64,000 nucleotides of DNA from Varroa destructor. Taxonomy: Eukaryota; Arthropoda; Arachnida; Mesostigmata; Varroidae. The stretch is taken from NCBI RefSeq assembly GCF_002443255.2, contig NW_019211460.1, positions 25,836,882 to 25,900,881 on the forward strand. Direction: 5' to 3'. The notes below the pieces were generated by a model. That model had not been told where the DNA came from, searched no databases, and worked only from the letters and a program-made list of their open reading frames with translations. Positions 47,901-59,139 of the stretch are shown in pieces; position 1 is the stretch's first letter, and the number at the start of each line of letters is the position of its first letter. The translations under genes and the position numbers were made by a program.

Positions 47901-50900
47901 TATAAACATAATCACTATGTTTTCCCGAAATGTTGTACTATTTGTATATGTTAAGTGGATGAACAAGTTCATTTAGCATAGTGATCTTTATATGCGTATG
48001 TGTTATACACAAATCGAGACTTCATTGCAGTTGTCTGTTCCCACGATGACATTGTATAAAGGGCAATCGGTATCTTCATCTTGCTGTTGACGTTAAAATT
48101 CTGGTCGACAAAGGGGCATCACGAAAACGAAGACAAAGAAAAGGCTTCAGCTTCATCATGGGCCACCCAACCAATCGCCTTTCACCGACATCAACGAGCT
48201 GCTGAGCATTCCACTAAAGGTCTCCATTTTCCGCTGTCTTACACAGGAGCCTAACAAAAAAACGGGTTTACTTCATCGTGCCTCACGTCTCATGTCCCTC
48301 TTCTACCTATATAGCTGCATTATGGAGGCATCAAAAATAAGAGACAAATAGCCACATTGCTAGCTTCCTTATGTCGCCACATTACATTTCTACTCAAGGC
48401 TAAGTTAGCGGTCTGAATCGAATATCAATCATCATCATCATCACTGCAGTTTTCCTATTGAGGCTGCCGCTTATGGTGTTCCTCAACCCTAAAGCAGACG
48501 CCTAAGCCCGGAACAAAATCATCGCTAAAGAAAATACGCCGAAAACTTAGTAGCAGCTAGAAAGACGCGAGTCCAGCGAAATGGCGATCTTATGAGCACC
48601 GATGACCGCTCACCAGAAACAGCTTAGCGACAGTCAACGAGCCCAGAACATAACAACTAGTCCTATACTCAAGATATTGCTATGTGATTGTTGCACTTAA
48701 GAGTTTATATGAATAAACAGCTCATAACACAATATATATATATAGCTATTACGACCACCGTAAGTCAAAAAAGGGTTCGAAAGGCGTCAGGGTATCATTT
48801 TCATTGTAAATAAGCTTATATAGAGACATATACCTACCCGCATACTCGTAAGATATGGCACGCCATAGTTTGGCAAGCTGTTTGTCATGACGAGCATGCG
48901 TTCGTCCACCGTCTTTCGCGCTAAAGGGAAGCGTGTTCTTTTCTTTCTCAAACAAAATATATATATTCATAGCGAAGAACAATTGATCGTTTTCTCAAAT
49001 TCTATTCATTAATCCCTTCGCGTTGGATAACTTCCTATCAAAGTTAAACGTTATAGCCAGTTTTTATGGGACCTCACAAAAATCCGAGAAAAGATTTCTG
49101 TTAGACAAATTGGAAGAGCCGCGTCAAACTTTGGATTTGATAAAATCCAAAATTCACCAAAAAAAGCTCGAAATGACATTTTTGAAACAAAAATGAACGG
49201 CCGTTTTAGGGAGAAAAATATCAATGGACCATCTAAATAAGCTATATCGCTTAGCTTTTTTTGTTTGACTTGTTTTGTATCTCCTGGTCGCTTCGAGTCT
49301 TGAATTTTTGTTTAGCTTTTGGCCTGCCGGCAGCCCAGATTAAGCTTTATTAAATATGTTTGTAGTAAGCGTATTAATGCGACACTTTAGCGATCTCCCG
49401 CCTACCAGTATCACTTAACGCACTGCTACTAGCAAAAAGTAAGTTAATTAGATACTTAGTTCTGGATTAAAACTAGATTATAGTAAGTTCTAGATTGAAA
49501 CCGTAACGCAAGTTGAATAGAAAGACTACCAGGAATGTGTGTGTGGCGGACAGATATGAAAAATTATGGTTTGGAATATTTGTTTTTATTTAGGTACAGT
49601 CTTTGAGACAAAGCATGGAAGAGTTCCACTTTCGCTGATATACTTCGTATATATAGACACATACACAAGAACAGGCACGTCCGTGTACATAGACATACAT
49701 GTGTCATCGTTAAATACGACCAATTGTGTGGTACGATGTCCACCTGGTGGCAGAGGTTAAGACAACTCGAACAAAAATACACCTGTACGTCGTCGCCACC
49801 TAAAATAGGACCCGTCGACCTAATTAGATAGGCGTCGATGTATTAGCTAATGTAGCTGTTAACATCTCATGCTGCATCATAACATCTTATAATCCAGCTG
49901 TTTTAGGTCCACTATAAACTTCTATATAAAACAATTGCGCTCGCGAAGTGGTATCAGTTTAAAGTGAAACAGTACGGTTTTAAAACGAAAAATGTAACTG
50001 CGCAAACCGCAAAACTCAATAGTAACTATTCGAATAGGCTATATAGCCAGCTATTTAAAAACGTAACTTGAACCTTCAACAGATGAACAAGTTGGCCCTC
50101 GGCCCGCTGCCGTGAAACGTCTGCGATCATAGTCACGTTTACTGAAGCGGACAACAGAATACATATCGTGACAGACGTTAACTGACTATTGAAAAAATCG
50201 AGTTGGAACTTGTAGTGCAATGCAATCGGTGTGATTAGATATAGATCATCAGTGAACTTCTTCAATACGTTCGTTTGGAGTTGACAGTTTTGGATAGGCC
50301 ATGTTCCTATTGGCTACCTGCTTTTATTGGCTCATTCTAACAAGCAGCAGGAATATCAAAAGCCGGTTGTTTTGTGCCCCCATACGTAACACGTTTCTGT
50401 CGAAGATGTGCAAAGTTCTTGTAGAGGAAAGACTAGGTGGTGTTTCCTAATAGTACACTATTATCATCCGAACAATGCCTGACCGATATGCTTATATTGC
50501 TCTAGGCAGCCAAAAGGTAACGCATTCTCACTACGCTCGAAACCTAAAGCAAACTACGTGGAAAAAATAGACCAAATAGGCTCCCAACTTCACTTAGAAA
50601 ATGTCTCGATGTATTGTGTAAACGGTGACGCAGCTTTCGTATCGCCGGCAAACGAAAAAACACACAGTCTTCGACTCGTCACGACAAAATGAGGATACAC
50701 GTAGTATTCCTGTTTTCTTCATAATTCGTTAACGCGCCAGATCGTCGAATAGATAAAGTCGAGCATAAAAACTTTTCCCGAACGATTTTGCCCGATTTCT
50801 GTTATGCTAAACATTATATCTACCGTTAACGAACGTCTACGCTGATAAATCAACAAGGTAGCATCAAGGTGTGTATTCGCTAGAGCTATAGTCAGTTGTC

Positions 50901-52586
50901 ATCGGCTGGATTTCTTCTATTACCTACATATAATATGTGGACTAATCTATAAACGGGATGAATAGCAGTACGTGTGATCTGTCTTCTTTTTGTGTTCATA
51001 TCTCATGAACTCGGAAGACCCACATGGCTTGGTAACTGGCTTAAGTGTTGCTAGCCGAAGTTAACTTTATAGGATAAAACATCTGGCTCATCATCTGAGT
51101 GACCAGCCGTCGTTGGTACGCGACGAGTACACACAGCCGTTTGAAAAAGCCAACATATAATATAGAAATTCAGGGGCGTAAAGGTAAAATTGGTTAGTAT
51201 CTGTAGTATTCTAGATCCGTTCTAACACACGACGGCCCTATGCGTATGCGGTATATACGATAGCGTAACAGGCTCACTGTTCGATTGAGTCCGTTGTAAC
51301 AGCGACGCCAATTAGTGAAGAGCATTTGCATAACCAGCCTCTCCAGCTAAAGCTTCAAGAATCAAAACTATCCCCCCTTTTGTCGTGGCTATGGTCAAAC
51401 AGGTGAGGGAATCTTCGGCTCTGAAGTTGGAATCATCGTTCACGAGTTCGCACACCCGGCATGCCTTTATATAACTGCTATAAAAATCGCTGGTTTAATT
51501 GAATGATATTAAGAAGGGAACTGTCATCGACGAGAACATGAATTATATTCACAACGAGGATGACCGACTGCCATCGCCATACGCACTACCAGTAATCAAA
51601 CATTTCCTATTTGTCGTGCTTAATTGATAACTTATCTCTGAAATAACTTCGGAAGACAGTAAAGAATGTGCAACTTATCAGCTAAATAAAAATAGGTAGA
51701 CACATTTGTGGACAGGGTAGTTCTTTAATCATTATTGATATACTCGTTGTCCATGCACAATACATTTTATGAATCCTTCTTACATACATTTGCGTTCGAA
51801 GTAATAGCTGACATCGTAAACAAGAGCCTCTTTGTTACTGGCGTTTTGAATGCGTTTCTTGAAGAAACAGATTACTCTCTCGATCCAGCCCTTGTGTCCA
51901 TCTTCAAGTTTACCACATAGCACCATCATGAAACTGTTTTGTATCCAATTGCTTTGTGGCCAAACGATCCTTTCTGCGGTCGAAGCAGACGTCTAGAACA
52001 GTATCAGTCCTTCAAAAATTAGGTATAATATATCCTAGCTCAGGCACATATCCATGTCGCAGATACTTCGGTATATATTACAAAAGTGACACAATAGTCT
52101 TTTTGTTGTTGCCAGCGCTGTAGCTATCCGCTGAGCGAGCAAAAGTAACAATGCAGAAGGCCAGCACAGGCGATACCCATTGTCACAGAGATATGGCGAA
52201 GCGTTATTCTATCTTGTCCATTTGTTTCTCGATCGAACTCTGCTTGTGCAAATGAACTCAGATCTGAGATCGGGAGGATAATCACTTTGACGACCTGAGA
52301 CACTCAGTACCCACTTGTGAACAATGTGACGCACCACTTCACGAGTAATCCTTATCAACAGCACATAATTGCTTCTCAATAAAAATTACTTAATTAATGA
52401 CACTTGCAACAATAGCTTGTATTATTTGGGTCTTCTATTACACGCATACTAACTTTATGAATTGAGCCCCTTTTTATATGTCTGTTGTAAAGGCATACGC
52501 TTTACCGATGCACGAACTCTCGCAGCATGCGCTATCCTTCCCTAAGCTCGAAATAGGCCCCATTTTCATCTATTTGAATCTCCGAG
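44949..52586. other. Unassigned region
   Basis: AT-rich with scattered short ORFs and no domain recognised. Plus-strand frames at 47359-47589 and 51735-51920 have mixed composition without motifs. A (TCA)n-like run is at 48427-48443, and short TA runs are at 48731-48744. No repeat family copy was noticed. Confidence 0.3.
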
Positions 52587-52693
52587 GCACCATCATCGTT
52601 GTTTCGCGTGAACGTTGTTCTGCTGCACGAGGTGCAGCAACGTTCTATGCTGCCGGTAGGGAAAGGGCACCTGGAGAGGGCGTGTAATCACTG
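52587..52693 (+). CDS. Candidate penultimate exon, unknown small protein
   Basis: The exon lies between acceptor gaatctccgag (ending 52586) and donor cactg|gtgagg. It reads, in part, LLHEVQQRSMLPVGKGHLE and ends ACNH plus two bases that become cysteine when joined to 52768. The intron would be 74 nt. The phase fits the next candidate exon. No signal peptide is in frame upstream before a TGA, so at least one more 5' exon is required. No family is recognised. Confidence 0.22.
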
Positions 52694-52767
52694 GTGAGGG
52701 TAATTAGCCCCTATGGGCTGGGTTCGTTCACTGCTGGGGATTGCCGCGCTAGTGATTGAACTGGCAG

Positions 52768-52906
52768 TGCTTATGGAAGCCGACAGCAAATAGACGAAGA
52801 GGGCGTTCGGGTCAAGCCCATGAGAGCCAGAGGCCAGAGACACTTCGAGCCATCTGATAGACATGATTTTGAGGACCCGTTAGCAGCTTGTCAACGCTGC
52901 TACTAA
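52768..52906 (+). CDS. Candidate terminal exon, unknown protein with CxxC pairs
   Basis: Acceptor gaactggcag (ending 52767) opens a 46-residue tail to TAA at 52904-52906. It reads AYGSRQQIDEEGVRVKPM, then RARGQRHFEPSDRHDFEDP, and ends AACQRCY. With the preceding exon the product has CNHC and CQRC pairs, which could be disulfide-bonded in a secreted peptide or could bind metal. AATAAA at 53164-53169 gives a plausible 3' end 258 nt downstream. The codons are of mixed composition and not repeat-derived. There is no match to a known neuropeptide or zinc-binding family. Confidence 0.3.
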
Positions 52907-53163
52907 GACACCGCTCTTGTATTGTGCACTGACCAATGAGGGATCAAGCAAAATATGCATTACATTAGACGCTTCAGTCATCTGTTTTTGTTGTCACGTG
53001 TTCCATTGGCACTGTATTTATCTTTCAAGCTAGTTCAGTTCTTGTGATAAAGTCGATGTCTCAATATAGTCATGTTCATAACCCATGAAGTGAATTTCTC
53101 GTTGTACAATATGTTTATTATGTATTTATAGAATTTCAACGCTTTTTTGTGTCGTGCTGCGAC

Positions 53164-53169
53164 AATAAA
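53164..53169 (+). terminator. Possible poly(A) signal AATAAA
   Basis: A canonical hexamer downstream of the candidate terminal exon at 52768-52906, in an AT-rich stretch typical of a 3' UTR. It is meaningful only if that exon is real. Confidence 0.3.
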
Positions 53170-56100
53170 ATAACCTGATGTAAAGCATTGACAGAGCCTT
53201 GCCATTCCAATATGAAACGATATTCTTTAAGTAACGACTGTTGTTTCTATCGATGATGATGCGGATCCTGACGACTCTTTTCTTTTTTGGCACACCCTTT
53301 TCTACCCAGCAGTTTTACTTAAGAAGATCTAATTAAAGCGAGTATCTGTTTATAGTGTTGCATCATGAGATGCCTCAATTAAATGCAGGTGACTAACAGG
53401 ACGAGTTGGCAAGAGGCACTAAACCGCTCCCGTCCCGCAAAAGCTTTTTGCACCGCCCTTCAGTGCATCGTTGTCAATCTCAGAGGTTTTATGGAAAGTT
53501 TGTCAAAAAATATTTTGGGGAACAAAAGTTATATTGCCTGATTCTTTAGAGTCATGTAAACTTCGCAAAAAAAAAATCGAAAAGGTAGATAGAATTCGAT
53601 GCACACATACTCAACGTTACCGTAAACGTGCCCTGCTTCGTCATTTTTGTTCGTCTTTAACATTTAACAAGTCGCTGCCATTAGCTCGAATATTTACGAG
53701 TTTCCATTCTCTACTTGAGTAGAGCGCGCTTCGATGTCTACGATAGAATGACTACAATAATCATGTGTCCAACGTTGCCATTTCTATACATGCAATTTTT
53801 TCGTTACCTTTAATTGGTCGTTATATATTGTCTTTGTCTTGATTTCACTTAGTACAGAACTTTGTAAAAGACGTGATGGTCACACTCTGCCGTCACACAA
53901 CCGGAATCCCATATCCCATGACTGTACCAACTCATAAACCATTTAGGTTTCTGAGAATAGGTCGTACACCCAAAGCAGCTGGATACCACGACACAACGCT
54001 GGTAACAATAATGGCAGCCTTCTTTCACAGCCCGAACAGCAGCTTTCTGAAATGCTGATTGTAGCGTATGAGTAATTCTGCTTTGACGCGAATTCTCTGA
54101 TCAGCTGGCGAACATGCACGCCTGCGTTCGTCGTAAGTTCCCTCAGAACATGTAGGACGTATGACAGTTAGTCAATACAGTGGCATCGCTCGCAGAAAAT
54201 CGCTGTTTTCTTCTGCGGGAATAAAAGCTTACGTTGCGGTTAGTTTGCGTGGTTCAATTGCCCGGCTGTAATTAGGACTCAAGTTTGTTAAGTCTGTATG
54301 ATTCAGTGGAAAAGATGATTAAAGAAGATTTCAAGATTCTTCACATGTTGTTCTACCACAATCCAGTAAGTACGTTACGCTTCCTGTGTTCCATGATCTT
54401 GTTAACGTATACGATTTATACGCTTAGTTAGATCAATGACTATTAAAAAGATAAACATGGATTTCGGTCTCGTAGGAAAATTTTATGTAGTATTAGTAAG
54501 AGGATACCACGGTTTATGGGCTTACTAATCGTTCTAAGTAGTCCGAGTTTAACGTTCGACATTCCAGAGAACGAAGCAAATGCTTTGTTTCTACGGGCAT
54601 AACCCGTTATTATAAGAAACGGTTGCATAACAATAGTTCTATTTCCAATAACAAAAGAAACTGCCAGATCTCTTATATATACGAACTGCCCAGCACAGAG
54701 AATACGTCCCTGGAGAGAGTAGTCCAGTACAAGCTTTAGACAAGGTATTGAACTTGGTTACCTAAAACAGTATTAACCTCTAGCTTTGAATCTTCTTAAC
54801 GAGTAGAAAAAGTTACCATACTCTCGTTGCACCGCATCGCCATTGCAAGCTATTTGCAGCCGCTATATTCGGTATTTAAACACAACAGCTTTGCAACCTG
54901 TATAATAGATTTTAGAGACAGACCCGAACTGCTCCATCAGTCAATCTCTTCCCTTTGGTTTTAAATTTAACATGGCACTAAACAATATGTAGCAAGCATT
55001 CGTTAAATTAGCTTTTGACAGACATTCGTTTTGCGCTTCCGCAGTCGCCCAGTTGCCGTAACAGTCCCTTCCCGCCGGAGGTGGGGGCACCACTCAGGAA
55101 TAAGCGTGAACTTTCGGCCATTCTGTGCTATCGAGTGCCGCTGACTGTTATTTCTTAGTTAATCCCATCAATTGATCTAGTGTAAAATGCTATTTTCTCT
55201 ACTCGTCTGCCACAACAATTTTCCGTACACACGGGTACACTCACAAACATTTATGCCTGTCACGCTTGTCTTTTCTACTCAATAGAAACGTCGATAGCAG
55301 CATCAATAATCTATATATTTTATATAGGCAAGGTAAAATCCGCAGCTATACAATCATCGCGTATGAAGCTATCGGGAAGTTCTATCGCTAAACCTACAAT
55401 TACTGTTGTTAGAGTGGTGCTAGTTTCTTGACCATTTGCCGTTCGTGTCGTTGACAAAGTCCAGTCATGTTATCTTGGTAGGTTACTGTGAAGGGCGGTG
55501 GGAAACACCGGGCGGCAGCGGTACTGACGGCTCTGATTATGAGCCAGGGGCATCGGACGGATCAGTGATAATGACGATGGGGATAATGTTGGTGATTAGG
55601 TTCTTCTGTAATATCGTCAACAGCTGTAGCGGCAGCTAACTAAAAATAAGAGAGAATTACATCGAAAAGTTAGACGGACACCTAAACGCGTACGCAGCGC
55701 CGACGCTTTTGTTGCGGTCACATCACAGACCCGTAAGCACAAGAACAACAGCTATATATTGTGCATCGCTAACAACATTAGTTAGTTGGCAATGATGTAA
55801 TGGTATCGTGTTCGAAGATAAATGCTAAGATCTGCTCATGACAACGTCATTTCTATTGCGACAGTAGAAAATCGCTGATTTAATACAGTTTTTTTCCTAG
55901 TCACTTTCGACACTTCGAACACCTGACTGCAGCGTCTACAGCGCAGGTAAGATCGAGTCCCGCCAAACAAAGGCATGCTACCGGCAAACTTCGGACGGGT
56001 GACCGGCTATTGTAAGCGAAATTAGGTAAAAGTAAAGGACTGTGCGTATTTAGGTACCTGATGTTATACCTATATAATCCAATTATATTATTATAACGCG

Positions 56101-58013
56101 GTGGTTTTAATTCACGGTTACGAATAACGATTAAAAGAATAGGAGAGTGTAAGCTGAAACGGAACTGTAGTAGAAAAGGCAATATGGTTTTTAGAGAGAC
56201 ACATTGAAAAATAATTATAGAAATATTTAAGGCTTTCAAGGTAGTTCTGTTAAATTGAAAACGATGTTAACTCAATAAGAGAGCAAACGACGCCAAAAGG
56301 GGCGAGCAGTTTTAAAGGATCGAATCTTTGCCCTGGAAAATAATATTCGAAACACTGCTATGTTTGAAATAGAGACTATCACATAGTTTTAAAAGCACGA
56401 AATGATGACATAGTCGAATGTTTTAACACACGCATGCGTATCCCTTTTACGTAACGATATGAAATTTGGTTCGAGTTTTTAAATGTTTTTAAATTATGTT
56501 ATTGATCTTCGGACGTTTTTTTTTCTTTTTCCTAGTATGTTAGACAAAGATAGTCTAATCGCTGGCCGACAGAATAAAAAGCATCCCAAAAATGTTTGCC
56601 ATCAACGTTTCTAAGCTTGCAGTAGCTCGAAGAAGGGCGATCCCAATATTCAATGTAATATAAATAGTACATTATAGAAGCTCATCTATCTGTTAGTGCC
56701 GCTTAAGGCAACATGCTGGATGGACACTGGCTGTATAGCCAAAACTTGAAACTTGCTAAGTTGATAGAAGGATCCCGATCTTGTCATCAGTCTTTCTGGC
56801 TACGGGGTAGGCAGTCCGCTGTGACATTGACATTAGGTAATCGCTTTCTATTGTTACCAAACAACAGCGTGAATCCTTCCTATTATTTTCCTTTATAGAC
56901 GCACGAGCAATGGAAACTCGAATTTGAGTGAGCATACGCCATCAATTCGGTAAGATATTTGGAAATGCAAGAACGAGCTCCTCAACGAAACAAGTAGCAA
57001 GAAATTTGGTTCCGTATTTGCACCATGTTGGTGCGTGTGTGGCAATACGACAGAATGTGATGACTATCCATGTTAATAATAACAATAATGATCGTTTACT
57101 GGTGGCAGCCATGCTGTAGAAAAGATCAACGTATGACCTTCTTTTGGCAACTCAGGTTACGGCATTATATCCCTTGCAAAGTGAGGATAAATATAGATAT
57201 TCGAAGGCCAACTTATAGATCCGTTTATTTTTCGTCTTTGAATGTCGAAATAAGTGAGGCATGCATTTTTTTCAATATTAGATATTTTGGGAGGCAAAGA
57301 CCACATGTAGCATTATTTTGGATTTCGTTTGCAGTATCTATTTCTCAGGACGATTATTAATTATTATAACGGTGATGATGGTCATAAAGAAATTACTAGC
57401 AACAACATGTTGTCAACGTTAGGCATGACAAAGGCTAAGTTCAGAATAGTGAGCAGTTTATTGCCTCTTAGATGCCATCTAAAAAAAACTGTTTATTATA
57501 AATAAAATAATCAAATATAAATTTCACATAGTCTTTCTATAGCTATATATATAATAAATGATCTAGGTGAACTCACAGTCCGCGCCCGCAAGTGGAAGCT
57601 GGCTTCCAATGTTCGCGTGCTGCAGTGATAAGTAGTCAACACTTATAAAATGACATACAGATATTATACGGCTATCCTGAACTGGATAGGGGCTCCCGCG
57701 GCCATCCCTTTAATATCGGTATTAAGATTGTTGAATTCACAACCCAGTTCTATTGATGCCACAGTGAAATGGTGTTTTGTGAGACAATCGGTCAGGCACA
57801 CGCATTACCTAGGTACAATATTATTAACGTAGCCTTTCAATATGATTCTGCCTACAGTTGTCGACATTTGACGGATAAACGGTAACCAGTTCCCTTATAG
57901 CTCTTCGCTCGACCTTCCGTGTATTCACATTGCTAAACTAGTTAGTTTAATTGAGGATAAACTATTAACTTTCACTACCTGCTGTGTAAATTTTCCAGAT
58001 GACAGGTCATCGG
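53170..58013. other. Unassigned region
   Basis: No supported gene. It contains short ORFs and many small AT runs. A stretch near 54225-54290 weakly resembles the SINE but was not accepted. Confidence 0.3.
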
Positions 58014-58087
58014 ACCATCATAGCGCAGTTGGCTCTGGCAGTGCACTTATCATCGCAATCTGAGTTTTGAGTTCGGGCCCTGAATTA
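58014..58087 (+). mobile_element. tRNA-like sequence (SINE head or tRNA pseudogene)
   Basis: TAGCGCAGTTGG at 58021-58032 fits Pol III box A, and GAGTTCGGGCC at 58069-58079 fits box B, with tRNA-like spacing (48 nt from T8 to box B). The D-stem can pair (GCGC with GTGC), but the D-loop is too long, and the anticodon, T and acceptor stems do not pair. A functional tRNA is therefore excluded. It differs from the SINE at 4.8/34.7/62.7 kb and may represent a second SINE family. Confidence 0.5.
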
Positions 58088-58991
58088 TCAAACGCCAACC
58101 TTCGCTCGTCGTATCATCCTGCGCAGTTATCTGAGCGATGACACATCCTCACAAGCGAAATAATAACCTTTTTACAAACCGAAATACAACAAGAATAACA
58201 ACAAAAGTCGCCACAACTGTGGCGCGGTATTTTTTAAAGGGACCAATGGCCTCTCCGTTGAACGATCCGATGACTCACGATTCTGCGTCCACGACAACCC
58301 AGCATTTTCTACCTATTAACAGGAATACAGCGCCGCATCTAAGAACGGGCCTTTTGAATAGTTCATGCAGTCCTGTTTAACGTAAAGGTAATTCCAGAAT
58401 TATCAAGCCAGGTAGCTGTTATATTAATTTAGCTAACTGACCTCTTCTCTGCCACCGAATACAGCGGACTGGACGCAACATAGCAACGGTCGTCTTCCAT
58501 TCTTAAAGCCAGGGAACTTCCGCAGACGGTAGCCTAAGTTAACAAAGACGAATTCGCCTGTGGCGGCGGCTTGAGAAGAGATCATCTTGAAGCTTGACAC
58601 CCATTGCTCGCATGCGTACATTTAATCCGTAACAACTGATAAGGCCCGATGACTCTCGTACAAATGAACGACCTTACAAATCGCTGTCACCCTGAAACAA
58701 AGATATATAAAGGGAAAGTACTTGAGAGAGCATCGAGACAAGAGTGTGTGATTCATTACCCTACAGAGTGGCAGTTAACCACGCATTCGATATTACCGTG
58801 ACACTCAGATACCGAAATAGGCCCATCCGCTAATCGCACGCCAATGCGCAATCTGAAACCACTCTCGCATACCAAATATATAGGCGCACAGTGGAAATAG
58901 CGTGGGAACGAGGCGACCCGTGGCCTGGCAGGATAACGAGAATCGTCCTTTTAACTGCGTAGTTTAAATAAATAAAGTCACCGTACGTTAC
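58088..58991. other. Unassigned region with one weak minus-strand exon candidate
   Basis: The minus-strand frame at 58433-58621 contains GEFVFVNLGYRLRKFPGFKN and ends at a fair donor (gaagag|gtcagt at 58441). The acceptor side is unclear. It lies downstream, on the same strand, of the better candidate at 58992-59105. The plus ORF at 58138-58380 is Asn/Thr-rich and not recognised. Confidence 0.2.
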
Positions 58992-59105
58992 CTTAATTCC
59001 TAGTATTCTATGTATGGCATCAAGCGGGCAGGCTGAGTGGACTTGCATCACTGCTCCATGTTGTTGATTCTCTTGAGCGCCCGGTATCGCGTAAGGACAT
59101 GGTGC
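58992..59105 (-). CDS. Candidate internal exon, unknown protein
   Basis: Strong splice sites flank it: acceptor cagtgcttgcttgcag (ending 59106) and donor attaag|gtaacg. The 114 nt are exactly 38 open codons, phase 0 to phase 0. The peptide begins APCPYAIPGAQENQQHGAVM and ends HSACPLDAIHRILGIK. The end recalls short helical repressor motifs of the eh1 type (LDxIxxILG), but this is only a resemblance. Both other frames contain stops. The next 450 bp upstream (59140-59560) are CpG-richer than the surroundings. Confidence 0.3.
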
Positions 59106-59139
59106 CTGCAAGCAAGCACTGTGCTAGACGAGAGAATGC

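Noticed and set aside
54225..54290. Possible fourth SINE copy
   Set aside because: CTTACGTTGCGG resembles the family, but box B is damaged and the AGACGCACTTCG block is missing.
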